A stretch of DNA of 5,661 nucleotides from Fidelibacterota bacterium (GTDB taxonomy: Bacteria > Marinisomatota > Marinisomatia > Marinisomatales > UBA1611), in the NCBI GenBank assembly GCA_002694025.1, contig NZKX01000010.1, forward strand, positions 15,071 to 20,731. The letters are read 5' to 3'. Below, in pieces: positions 1 to 5,661 of this stretch; position 1 is the first letter of the stretch, and every line of letters starts with the position of its first letter. The translations under genes were made by a program, and so were the position numbers. The notes under the pieces were generated by a model that was not told the DNA's origin, did no database searches, and saw nothing but the letters and a program-made list of their open reading frames with translations.

Positions 1-743
1 TTAGCTCTGCTTTTTTAGCAGGAGGGTTTATAGCATGGCTAGGTACAATATATGCTTCACCCCACCAAAAATTAATAACATTTGCGTCTTTCATTGTTGG
101 TCAAAGCTTGATGGTCATTCCTTTAATTTGTTATTTGAAATATAAAAATTTTCCAATCCTATCATCAATTCGATTTAATACTATAAAATTTTGTACAATA
201 AAATATGTTTCTCTATTTTCAATAGGAGTGATAATTATATCCGATGAAGTAGATAGAATCATTCAAATCTTTCTTCCAGCACCAGAATATATTGTTGATT
301 TAAATCAATTATTAAGACCTGATTCTTTTTTGGGTGGTTGCTTATTATTTATTGCAGTTGTAATTCTGGCACCATTAGGAGAAGAGATTATTTTTCGGGG
401 GTTCTTACAAAGAATTATTGAAAAAACATGGAAGGATATCACACGTGCAATTTTATTTACAGCATTAATATTTGCATTTATACACATGAACCCTTATTGG
501 TTCATTCAAATTTATATTCTAGGAGTTTTCTTGGGATTCCTTGCTTGGAAAACAAACTCCATTATTGCGCCTCTTATTTTACATGGGTTAAATAATTTTA
601 TTGCACTCTTGTTATCAGTTTTAGAGTTGCAGAATACTAGTTTTTATTTATGGAATGGTCACGTATCTCCTTGGATTCTTGTCCTTGCCCTTTTGAGTTC
701 CGTTTCTGGCTTTAGAAAGATCAATCAGTTGAACGCACATTAA
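1..743 (+). CDS. CPBP family intramembrane metalloprotease (CAAX-protease-like), 5' end missing
   Basis: The reading frame is open to the left edge (first whole codon at base 3), so the true start lies outside the window; TTG 108 and ATG 111 are internal. About 246 residues are visible. Counting from TTG 108 as residue 1, the family's three motifs appear in order: EExxxR as LGEEIIFRGFLQ (Glu92, Glu93, Arg97), FxxxH as FAFIH (His126), and HxxxN as HGLNN (His159 with Asn162/163). These Glu and His residues form the metal and catalytic site in membrane proteases of the Rce1/CPBP (ABI) family. Several hydrophobic segments flank them, including one upstream of base 108 (AGGFIAWLG). The family cleaves or processes membrane-associated proteins or peptides; in bacteria the substrates are mostly unknown, and none is suggested here. 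The gene ends 2 nt before mgtE, so the two are probably cotranscribed. The family assignment is firm; the specific role is open. Confidence 0.9.
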   Translation, partial: SSAFLAGGFIAWLGTIYASPHQKLITFASFIVGQSLMVIPLICYLKYKNFPILSSIRFNTIKFCTIKYVSLFSIGVIIISDEVDRIIQIFLPAPEYIVDLNQLLRPDSFLGGCLLFIAVVILAPLGEEIIFRGFLQRIIEKTWKDITRAILFTALIFAFIHMNPYWFIQIYILGVFLGFLAWKTNSIIAPLILHGLNNFIALLLSVLELQNTSFYLWNGHVSPWILVLALLSSVSGFRKINQLNAH

Positions 744-745
744 AA

Positions 746-1687
746 ATGAAGAAAGAATTATTTAAGCATGAAATTGTAATTTTAAAAAATACATTTTTGC
801 GCTTGCTCAGAAGAGGTGCTAGCACAAACTTAGTTAAACTAATAAAAAAAACACATCCTGCAGATTTAGCAATTGTTTTCAGATACTTTGATGAAGACCA
901 GCAAAAGGAAGTTTTTACATTAATGAAAAGTAATGATCAAACCCTTAAGTTTTTAACAGAACTTGATGACCTTTTCATTGCAAATCTACTCAAGAATGAG
1001 GATTTTAACCGCATAGCAAAGTTAATTCAGAACGCCTCCACAAATGACCAAGGTTATATTTTGGGTTCCCTTGATAATGATCAAGCAAAATCTGTAATTA
1101 ATCAATTACAAATTGAGGAAAAGGAAGAAATCGAAGAATTAATGTCTTATCCAAATGATTCGGCAGGCACACTAATGGCAACAGATGTTTTTGCTCTTCA
1201 TAAAAACATCACCTGCCAAGATGCTCTTGTAACATTACAGGATCAAAGAGATGCGGAAATGGTTTTCTATATTTATGTAACTGATGATGATAATTCTTTA
1301 GTTGGAATTGCCTCTCTTCGAACACTCGCTACAAACAATCCCAAAATAAAACTTAAAGAGATAATAGTTAAAAAAGTACATAAAGTTAGACCTGAAACCG
1401 ACCAAGAAGAGGTTGCTCAATTGGTAGCACAATATAATTATTTAGCTGTACCTGTAGTTGATGCAGATAATATACTTCTTAGAATAGTAACAGTTGATGA
1501 TGTTATAGATGTAATTAGAAAAGAAGCAACAGAAGACTTTTTGAAAATGGCTGGGGTCGGGAAAGATAGAGAAATTTTGTTAAAATCAAGTTGGGATAAT
1601 GCAAAAATCAGAACACCTTGGCTATTAGCAAGTTGGGTTGGTGGCATCATTGCTTCTTATGTGATTGGTAATTTTGAATATGCTTGA
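746..1687 (+). CDS. mgtE: Magnesium transporter MgtE, N-terminal part (N domain, two CBS domains, first TM helix)
   Basis: MgtE is a homodimeric Mg2+-selective channel of the inner membrane, gated by its cytosolic N and CBS domains, which sense Mg2+. This frame encodes 313 residues: a helical N domain at about 25-135, the linker signature PNDSAGTLM at 136-144, CBS1 at about 145-205, CBS2 at about 208-262 ending in TVDDVIDVIRKEATEDFLKMAGV, a plug helix at about 262-285, and TM1 at about 290-310 (PWLLASWVGGIIASYVIGNFE). It then stops at TGA 1685-1687, before TM2-TM5. The rest of the protein continues in another frame from ATG 1680. The usual CBS2 Gly before IVTVDD is an Arg here (LLRIVTVDD), a small oddity. 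ATG 746 follows the upstream stop by 2 nt and has no visible Shine-Dalgarno sequence. The identity is certain. Whether this half is made as a separate polypeptide, or the gene is frameshifted by mutation or sequence error, cannot be decided here. Confidence 0.88.
   Translation: MKKELFKHEIVILKNTFLRLLRRGASTNLVKLIKKTHPADLAIVFRYFDEDQQKEVFTLMKSNDQTLKFLTELDDLFIANLLKNEDFNRIAKLIQNASTNDQGYILGSLDNDQAKSVINQLQIEEKEEIEELMSYPNDSAGTLMATDVFALHKNITCQDALVTLQDQRDAEMVFYIYVTDDDNSLVGIASLRTLATNNPKIKLKEIIVKKVHKVRPETDQEEVAQLVAQYNYLAVPVVDADNILLRIVTVDDVIDVIRKEATEDFLKMAGVGKDREILLKSSWDNAKIRTPWLLASWVGGIIASYVIGNFEYA
1676..1687 (+). other. mgtE frame junction (8-nt ATGCTTGA overlap or frameshift site)
   Basis: The first mgtE frame reads GAA TAT GCT TGA and stops. 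The second begins with the ATG inside TATGCT, giving an 8-nt overlap that could allow termination-reinitiation. Family alignment from memory expects about 16 residues from the Phe-Glu closing TM1 to the LASFIP of TM2. Adding two bases (TATATG in place of TATG) gives FEYMLENIIILASFIP, exactly that length, so loss of one AT/TA dinucleotide explains the break most simply. Plain +1 slippage would give a product one residue short, and the bases do not form a known slippery site. Confidence 0.6.
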
Positions 1688-2114
1688 AAACATAATTATA
1701 CTTGCCTCTTTTATTCCAATAATTATCGGAATGGGAGGTAATGTAGGAACTCAATCTTCTACAATTATAGTAAGAGGTATGGCTACAGGAAGGATAAACA
1801 TCGGGAACGAATTAATGATAATAATTAAAGAGCTAAAAACTGGCTTAATCTTGGGTGTCTTGTACGGCATTATGCTTGGTATTTTTGGTAGCTTTCGTTT
1901 TTTGGACACTAACCCGTTGATTGGAATTGTAGTGGGGTTGAGCATTTGCTCATCAATGATAATAGCTACTGGAGTGGGAACATTAACGACGCCAGTTTTA
2001 AGAAAGTTAGATATTGATCCTGCAATTGCTTTGGGCCCATTCGTTACAACCAATATAGATATTTTGGGTGTTCTTATCTACTTCTCAATCGCAGGATTTT
2101 TACTACAAATATAA
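1680..2114 (+). CDS. mgtE: Magnesium transporter MgtE, C-terminal part (TM2-TM5, ion pore)
   Basis: This 144-residue frame starts at ATG 1680, inside the end of the preceding frame, and holds the missing MgtE membrane domain. It contains the hallmark GMGGNVGTQSSTIIVRG (about residues 17-33 from this Met), then hydrophobic helices, and a last helix introduced by DPAIALGPFVTTNIDILG. The Asp in NIDILG (about residue 127) sits where the family has its pore Mg2+-binding Asp; this match is from memory of the family. The two parts total about 455 residues, the usual size of an intact MgtE, and nothing else is missing. A TTG at 1665 in the same frame could also serve as a start, but ATG 1680 fits the join better. 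The frame ends 3 nt before the glycosyltransferase. By itself this segment would be a pore without gating domains, so it probably works only with, or fused to, the upstream half. Confidence 0.85.
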   Translation: MLENIIILASFIPIIIGMGGNVGTQSSTIIVRGMATGRINIGNELMIIIKELKTGLILGVLYGIMLGIFGSFRFLDTNPLIGIVVGLSICSSMIIATGVGTLTTPVLRKLDIDPAIALGPFVTTNIDILGVLIYFSIAGFLLQI

Positions 2115-2117
2115 AAC

Positions 2118-3209
2118 GTGAGTTACATTCTTTTAATACTCACATTTATCTATTTAATTTTTATCCTTTTTATCATATCTGGGCTATTTAAACATAATGT
2201 TTTACCAGTATCTAACCTGGAAAACCTCCCCTTTGTTTCTGTAGTAATTGCAGCTCGAAACGAAGAACATAATCTACCTGAACTGCTAGATGATTTAATA
2301 AATCAAGAGTACCCAATAAACAAATTTGAAATAGTTATTGTTAACGATAGATCATATGACTCTACAGAGAAGATACTCTTTGAAGCTTCGGAAAGTTACT
2401 CCTTTATTAAATACCTAACCATTAATAGAAAATCAAAAAATATGACACCAAAAAAAAATGCAATTGACCTAGGAATTAAAAATGCAAAAGGTGAAATAAT
2501 ATTGGCAACTGATGCAGATTGCAGAGTTGGGTCACTTTGGGTAGCAAGCATGACATACAGTCTAATTAAAAAAGATAGCATTGTGGTAGGCTATTCTGAA
2601 ATTGATGATATAAATAAAACCTTTTTTGAAAAATATCAAAAAATTGATTTTTTAGCAATCTTATCAGCAAATACTGGCGCTGCCGGTTGGAATCAATATT
2701 GGTCAGGATCGGGACAAAACTTAGCTTATTACAAGAATGACTATTTTCAAATAAATGGTTTTGAGCCGGTAAAAAATAATATTTCAGGTGATGATATGTA
2801 TTTAGTACAATCTATATCTAAATTGAAAAAAGGATATATTCATCTTGATCCAAATTCACATGTAAAAACTAAAGCATTGGAATCTGTAAAAGATTTTCTT
2901 AATCAAAGAATACGATGGTCATCAAATTCTAAATCAAATTTAAAAAACACCCCTACTTTTTTTACTTTCCTATTGGTTTCTTTTCTAGAGAATTTATTTA
3001 TCCTTATTTCTGTAATTTTTTTAAAAGAAGGGTATTTCATATGGGCAGTAAAAATTTTATTTGATGGTGCTGTTATTTTATTTGGGGCAAAATTGTTTGA
3101 AAAAGAATTTGATATTAACACCTATTTTTTTTGGGCAATTTTACAACCCTTTTACATTCCTCTTGTAGGATTATTAGGCTTGTTTAACAAGTTTAGCTGG
3201 AAAAAATGA
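2118..3209 (+). CDS. Membrane-anchored family 2 glycosyltransferase (GT-A fold)
   Basis: This 363-residue protein begins with a hydrophobic anchor (about 3-23) and ends with two or three membrane segments (about 281-302, 308-325 and 336-356), a layout shared with processive GT2 enzymes of the PgaC/IcaA and hyaluronan-synthase type. The cytosolic GT-A domain shows VSVVIAARNEE (40-50), the nucleotide-binding VNDRS with Asp77, the DxD metal site DAD at 132-134 in LATDADCRV, the acceptor region SGSGQNLAYYK (196-206), the catalytic GDD at 224-226 (often GED), and QRIRW at 263-267, the (Q/R)xxRW motif. All elements of an active enzyme are present. It should transfer a sugar from a nucleotide donor to a lipid or growing polysaccharide at the inner membrane; donor and acceptor cannot be read from sequence. 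The start is GTG 2118, 3 nt after mgtE, giving a clean N-terminal helix; no nearby ATG fits as well. The stop overlaps the next start (ATGA). Confidence 0.9.
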   Translation: MSYILLILTFIYLIFILFIISGLFKHNVLPVSNLENLPFVSVVIAARNEEHNLPELLDDLINQEYPINKFEIVIVNDRSYDSTEKILFEASESYSFIKYLTINRKSKNMTPKKNAIDLGIKNAKGEIILATDADCRVGSLWVASMTYSLIKKDSIVVGYSEIDDINKTFFEKYQKIDFLAILSANTGAAGWNQYWSGSGQNLAYYKNDYFQINGFEPVKNNISGDDMYLVQSISKLKKGYIHLDPNSHVKTKALESVKDFLNQRIRWSSNSKSNLKNTPTFFTFLLVSFLENLFILISVIFLKEGYFIWAVKILFDGAVILFGAKLFEKEFDINTYFFWAILQPFYIPLVGLLGLFNKFSWKK

Positions 3210-3895
3210 AACTTTATTTAATTATATTTTTTTCAATGTACTTTTGCAAATCTCAAGATTATTCTTTGACTTTTTTTGGTTTTCACATTGGAGATATCAA
3301 ACAAAGTATCTTTGAAGAAGGAAAAATTAAATATGAAGTGAAAAGTAGAGGAATAATGGATTTATTTTATCCAATAGAAAATAATTATTACGCATACTTT
3401 GATACAAAAACCTTTAATTTAAAATCTTGGGGAAAAAAAATTAAACAAGGTTCTTACAAATCATCATTAGATGCTAAGATTGATTCATTTGAAAACACCT
3501 TACAGTACAAAAATAAAGCGATTCAAATTGAAGGGGCAGTACATACTATTTTTACTATGCTTGCGATGGTTCAATTCCTACCTTTTGAAATTTTAGATAC
3601 AAAATGGTATTCATACGAACACCAGGGAAGTATTGGGAAAACTAGATTACTATGGTCTGACTCCTTAATGGTTTTAGAGGGTAAAGATTCCGTTATGTGT
3701 GACCACTATCGATTAGATATCAAAATAATTGACTCCACATTTGCAATAATAGAATCAGAAGATTATTTTATGGCTAATCTACTTAATGATGATTACATAA
3801 AAGAAATTTGGGTAAAAAGAGGTAATAATAGAAAAATTGTTCAGGCAAGTTTTAAAAATGAGTGGATATCATTCATTGCAAAAGCCAATCAATAA
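3206..3895 (+). CDS. Secreted DUF3108-like protein
   Basis: This 229-residue protein has a signal peptide (MKLYLIIFFSMYFCKS, cut probably before Gln17). Cys14 does not sit in a good lipobox, so a lipoprotein is less likely. The mature part looks like DUF3108, a beta-rich periplasmic or envelope family: an opening GFHIGDI (25-31), a V-x-S-x-G stretch (KYEVKSRG, 42-49), DLFYPIENNYYAYFD (52-66), a helical HTIFTMLAMVQFLPF (113-127) and a closing strand pair, IKEIWVKRGNNRKIVQASF (198-216). The family has no established biochemical function; members tend to occur in Gram-negative envelope contexts. The ATG overlaps the stop of the glycosyltransferase by 4 nt, so translation is probably coupled and the two may serve the same envelope process (inference). 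The DUF3108 match is from pattern memory, not a search; another beta-barrel or clam-fold envelope family remains possible. Confidence 0.65.
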   Translation: MKLYLIIFFSMYFCKSQDYSLTFFGFHIGDIKQSIFEEGKIKYEVKSRGIMDLFYPIENNYYAYFDTKTFNLKSWGKKIKQGSYKSSLDAKIDSFENTLQYKNKAIQIEGAVHTIFTMLAMVQFLPFEILDTKWYSYEHQGSIGKTRLLWSDSLMVLEGKDSVMCDHYRLDIKIIDSTFAIIESEDYFMANLLNDDYIKEIWVKRGNNRKIVQASFKNEWISFIAKANQ

Positions 3896-3951
3896 ATTGA
3901 TTTTTAGTAAATTAATGCAAGTTCACCGAACAAAATTCTAATGAAAAATCA

Positions 3952-4383
3952 ATGAAGCTATCTCCCTTTTTATTTGTCTCTATAGTACTTTCAGTATCTG
4001 CGCAAAGTTTAACAACCAATACAAAATCTATTTTTAAACATGATCTTCTTATAGGTAATTGGGCATTTGAATCAATGACCACTATTAGAAAAGCAAAAAG
4101 AGAAGAGATTATAATATTATATAAAGACAATAAAAATATTGAGACTTTACACTTTAAAGAATCAGGTTCAATCAATTACGATGTTATAAATGATGGTGTT
4201 GAAAAAAATGGTCTAGGGATTTGGTTTGCTGATGAAAGCCATCTGACAATAATAGTAGAATCTGATACAACCTATGGTACATTTGAAGTCGAAAAAAATA
4301 CATTAACATTGGTAATTAGTGCAGAAGAAACGGATAAAAATTATGGGTTTAGCACGATCCTTAAGTACTCTAGGGTCCAATAG
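3952..4383 (+). CDS. Small secreted protein, lipocalin-like (tentative)
   Basis: This 143-residue protein has a clear signal peptide (residues 1-17, cleavage VSA|QS). The mature part has LLIGNWAFES (32-41), which resembles the G-x-W that opens lipocalin-like domains. After it come alternating strand-like segments: EEIIILYK, ETLHFKESGSINYDV, GLGIWFADESHLTIIV, YGTFEVEKNTLTLVI and ending with ILKYSRVQ. The size and strand pattern suit a small periplasmic beta-barrel of the lipocalin-like kind common in Bacteroidota, which may bind a hydrophobic ligand; no ligand can be named. ATG 3952 was chosen because it starts the signal peptide directly; an ATG at 3941 in another frame stops after four codons. 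The gene lies 56 nt after the DUF3108-like gene and 40 nt before the next, the loosest spacing in the window. Confidence 0.6.
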   Translation: MKLSPFLFVSIVLSVSAQSLTTNTKSIFKHDLLIGNWAFESMTTIRKAKREEIIILYKDNKNIETLHFKESGSINYDVINDGVEKNGLGIWFADESHLTIIVESDTTYGTFEVEKNTLTLVISAEETDKNYGFSTILKYSRVQ

Positions 4384-4423
4384 AATTAACACTGCCAAGT
4401 TATTTTACTTATTTGTTTAAGCC

Positions 4424-4804
4424 ATGCATTTTAAAACAGTGTTCAAATTATACTATAGAAGAATCATTTTTTGGGTGTTACTGTCTGTTTTTTTTATTTT
4501 TGCCTTAAATTATGGAGCCAATAAAAAATTAATAGTTTTTATCGCTTTTATCATTAGTGTTTTTACAGAAATTTTCGTTGGTTTTGGCGCACTAATAGCA
4601 TCTATCCCGTTAGTTGGACCCATGATAATAAAAATATTTACCATACCTGTTTTTTGGATCTTTAATGCTATAGGTACGTTAGTGTCTGGATTGGCAATTA
4701 AAAAAGGGTATGCTACGGAGCTTGCTAAAGGAAGGATTTTGACTCTAGCCCTTCTAATCGGAATGATCATTGGTTATATTATAGGAAACTTAATACCTCT
4801 TTGA
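4424..4804 (+). CDS. Uncharacterised four-helix membrane protein
   Basis: I do not recognise this 126-residue protein. It starts with a basic stretch (MHFKTVFKLYYRR), followed by hydrophobic helices at about 14-29, 35-53, 70-91 and 105-124. A Gly/Pro-containing hydrophobic stretch between helices 2 and 3 (GFGALIASIPLVGP, 53-66) could be a re-entrant or bent segment. The charged loop AIKKGYATELAKGR (91-104) and the basic N-terminus would both be cytoplasmic by the positive-inside rule, so the C-terminus is probably cytoplasmic as well. There are no obvious catalytic or metal-binding motifs. Its TGA shares one base with the ATG of the AroQ-like gene (TGATG), an arrangement typical of translational coupling, so the two proteins may be made in fixed proportion. 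The preceding gap is 40 nt and no ribosome binding site is visible. Confidence 0.7.
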   Translation: MHFKTVFKLYYRRIIFWVLLSVFFIFALNYGANKKLIVFIAFIISVFTEIFVGFGALIASIPLVGPMIIKIFTIPVFWIFNAIGTLVSGLAIKKGYATELAKGRILTLALLIGMIIGYIIGNLIPL

Positions 4805-5229
4805 TGCAGATTTTAATATTACAAGGACCTAATATTAATTTATTAGGCTTTAAATCTTCTAAAATAGAAGAACATTTAACCTTAGGTAAACTAAATAAAG
4901 AAATAAGATTAGTTTCAAAAAATCACAATGTTGATTTGAAATTTTTACAAACACATAAAAGTTTTCAAGCGGTTAATTTTTTACAGAGAAATGGGCGTAA
5001 AGCTAATGGGTTACTTTTTACACCATCCTCCTGGGCAAGAAGTAACTATACAATTTTAGAGACGGTTAATTTGATAAATATAAAAACATCGGTAGTGTAT
5101 TTTGACGACCCATATTCTTTTGGCACAACTGAAAAAGAATCAATTTTAAGAGGGTCTAATATTAAGTCTTTTACAGGTAAACCAATATCAGCCTCCTTAA
5201 AAGGAATGGAGTATCTGTTAAATCAATGA
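4804..5229 (+). CDS. AroQ-fold protein (type II 3-dehydroquinate dehydratase homologue), probably catalytically inactive
   Basis: The 141 residues match type II dehydroquinase in length and begin with the family signature, here LILQGPNINLLG (4-15). They can be laid against a typical AroQ almost without gaps: the strand FLQT (47-50), GLLFTPSSW (69-77) at the place of the INPGAYTHTS stretch, and a C-terminal helix like that of AroQ. Genuine AroQ makes 3-dehydroshikimate in the shikimate pathway, but the residues it needs are replaced in this alignment from memory: the catalytic Tyr by Glu22, the loop Arg by Lys17, the substrate Asn by Thr73, the His of THTS by Arg79, the Glu and His of VEVH by Val97 and Tyr99, and the HAREEFR segment by YSFGTTE. 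Only Asn10 of GPN remains. Loss of dehydratase activity is therefore likely. ATG 4804 is preferred to TTG 4801 because it couples to the preceding stop. The stop overlaps the M23 gene start (ATGA). I give no aroQ symbol because enzyme activity is doubtful. Confidence 0.75.
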   Translation: MQILILQGPNINLLGFKSSKIEEHLTLGKLNKEIRLVSKNHNVDLKFLQTHKSFQAVNFLQRNGRKANGLLFTPSSWARSNYTILETVNLINIKTSVVYFDDPYSFGTTEKESILRGSNIKSFTGKPISASLKGMEYLLNQ

Positions 5230-5661
5230 GAGTTTTTATTTTCTTTTATATTTATACGAGTTTATGCTTAGCCCAATTATATGAAAATTCAAAGAACTCA
5301 CCATTATCTATTTTATCTACAATTAAAAAAAAGTCTTTTGAGTTAAAAAAACCTCTGAAAGATTTCAACCCTGTTTGGGTTGATTCACTTAAGTTAATTT
5401 TACCGTGCAAAAATGTTCCAGTCCCAAAACGAACAATGCGACTCCCAAATGCACCAAGGAGTTATAGAAATGGAATTCATAGAGGTGTTGATTTCTTTGC
5501 CAATTGGGGAACTCCTGTCAGTTCTGTAGCGCCTGGTACTATAGTACGCTCAGATCATAATTATAAAGAAGTTCCTGCTGATTTCCGAGTTGATATGCTT
5601 AAAGCAAGTTCAAAGGTAGGAAAAACTCCTTCTGATATTTTCAATAATATCTTATTGGGGA
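5226..5661 (+). CDS. Secreted M23/LytM-family metallopeptidase, 3' end missing
   Basis: The frame opens at ATG 5226 and runs off the right edge; 145 whole codons are visible. A signal peptide (MRVFIFFYIYTSLCLA, cut before Gln17) is followed by a linker of roughly 55 residues. The start of an M23 domain then appears: NGIHRGVDFFANWGTPVSSV (82-101), where His85 and Asp89 form the HxGxD zinc-binding motif, and APGTIV (102-107). The second half of the active site (GxGN and HxH) lies beyond the window. M23 enzymes cut peptide cross-links in peptidoglycan, or act as inactive activators of amidases; which applies cannot be told without the missing part. After APGTIV comes a polar stretch (SDHNYKEVPADFRVDMLKAS and onward) of at least 35 residues before any GxGN, resembling an insertion seen in some M23 subgroups. 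The start overlaps the AroQ-like stop by 4 nt, implying coupled translation. Confidence 0.85.
   Translation, partial: MRVFIFFYIYTSLCLAQLYENSKNSPLSILSTIKKKSFELKKPLKDFNPVWVDSLKLILPCKNVPVPKRTMRLPNAPRSYRNGIHRGVDFFANWGTPVSSVAPGTIVRSDHNYKEVPADFRVDMLKASSKVGKTPSDIFNNILLG

Noticed and set aside
1676..1690. Programmed +1 frameshift at GCT TGA in mgtE, like the prfB site
   Set aside because: Slipping from GCT to CTT would pair poorly, there is no upstream Shine-Dalgarno-like stimulator, and the product would be one residue short compared with the family.
3887..3905. Inverted repeat AATCAA-TAAA-TTGATT followed by T residues over the stop of the DUF3108-like gene, resembling a terminator
   Set aside because: The stem has only 6 bp with one G-C pair and the sequence is very AT-rich, so such a palindrome is expected by chance. 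It is too weak to call as an intrinsic terminator.
3915..3941. Short leader frame ATG CAA GTT CAC CGA ACA AAA TTC TAA
   Set aside because: Eight codons with no composition bias, repeated regulatory codons or attenuator structure; most likely chance.
3896..3951. Possible promoter in the 56-nt gap before the lipocalin-like gene
   Set aside because: A TTGATT could act as a -35 box, but nothing like TATAAT lies at the right distance, and no Bacteroidota-type TAnnTTTG was seen.
3912..4175. Minus-strand open frame of 87 codons opposite the lipocalin-like gene
   Set aside because: The + strand frame has a clear signal peptide and domain-like pattern and fits the operon; the opposite frame has no recognisable features. 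Other minus-strand frames in the window are likewise shadows of well-supported genes.
3948..5229. The nine-base AATCAATGA occurs at two gene starts (3948-3956 and 5221-5229)
   Set aside because: It is short and AT-rich, and includes the start codon itself; two copies are not enough to suggest a shared regulatory site.

Overview
The window is AT-rich (by eye about one third G+C) and tightly packed. Every supported gene lies on the + strand, and most neighbours touch or overlap. Three consecutive secreted proteins have signal peptides that appear to be cleaved just before a Gln. No start codon has a clear Shine-Dalgarno sequence. Together with the gene content this suggests a Gram-negative of the Bacteroidota/FCB type, perhaps a compact marine lineage such as Candidatus Marinimicrobia. 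The lineage is inferred from style and cannot be proved from this window.

Layout, left to right: (1) the 3' part of a CPBP (CAAX-like) intramembrane protease, entering from the left edge; (2) an MgtE-type Mg2+ channel/transporter split into two overlapping frames at the end of its first transmembrane helix; (3) a membrane-anchored family 2 glycosyltransferase with a GTG start; (4) a secreted DUF3108-like protein; (5) a small secreted protein with a lipocalin-like look; (6) a four-helix membrane protein I do not recognise; (7) a 141-residue protein with the fold signature of type II 3-dehydroquinate dehydratase (AroQ) but apparently without almost all catalytic residues; (8) the 5' part of a secreted M23/LytM metallopeptidase, running off the right edge.

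Spacings between successive genes are 2 nt, an 8-nt overlap (the mgtE split), 3 nt, a 4-nt ATGA overlap, 56 nt, 40 nt, a 1-nt TGATG overlap and a 4-nt ATGA overlap. The likely picture is one long transcription unit, or two with a break near 3896-3951. The glycosyltransferase, DUF3108-like protein and M23 peptidase suggest a cell-envelope theme. MgtE and the CPBP protease are more general membrane functions. No tRNA, rRNA, mobile element, CRISPR array or convincing terminator was seen, and no gene-free stretch exceeds 56 bases.

The two points most worth a second look are the AroQ-fold protein that looks catalytically dead and sits in a membrane/envelope operon, and the exact nature of the mgtE split (real two-part gene, fresh frameshift mutation, or sequence error). 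I see no clear evidence of a wholly new multi-gene system.
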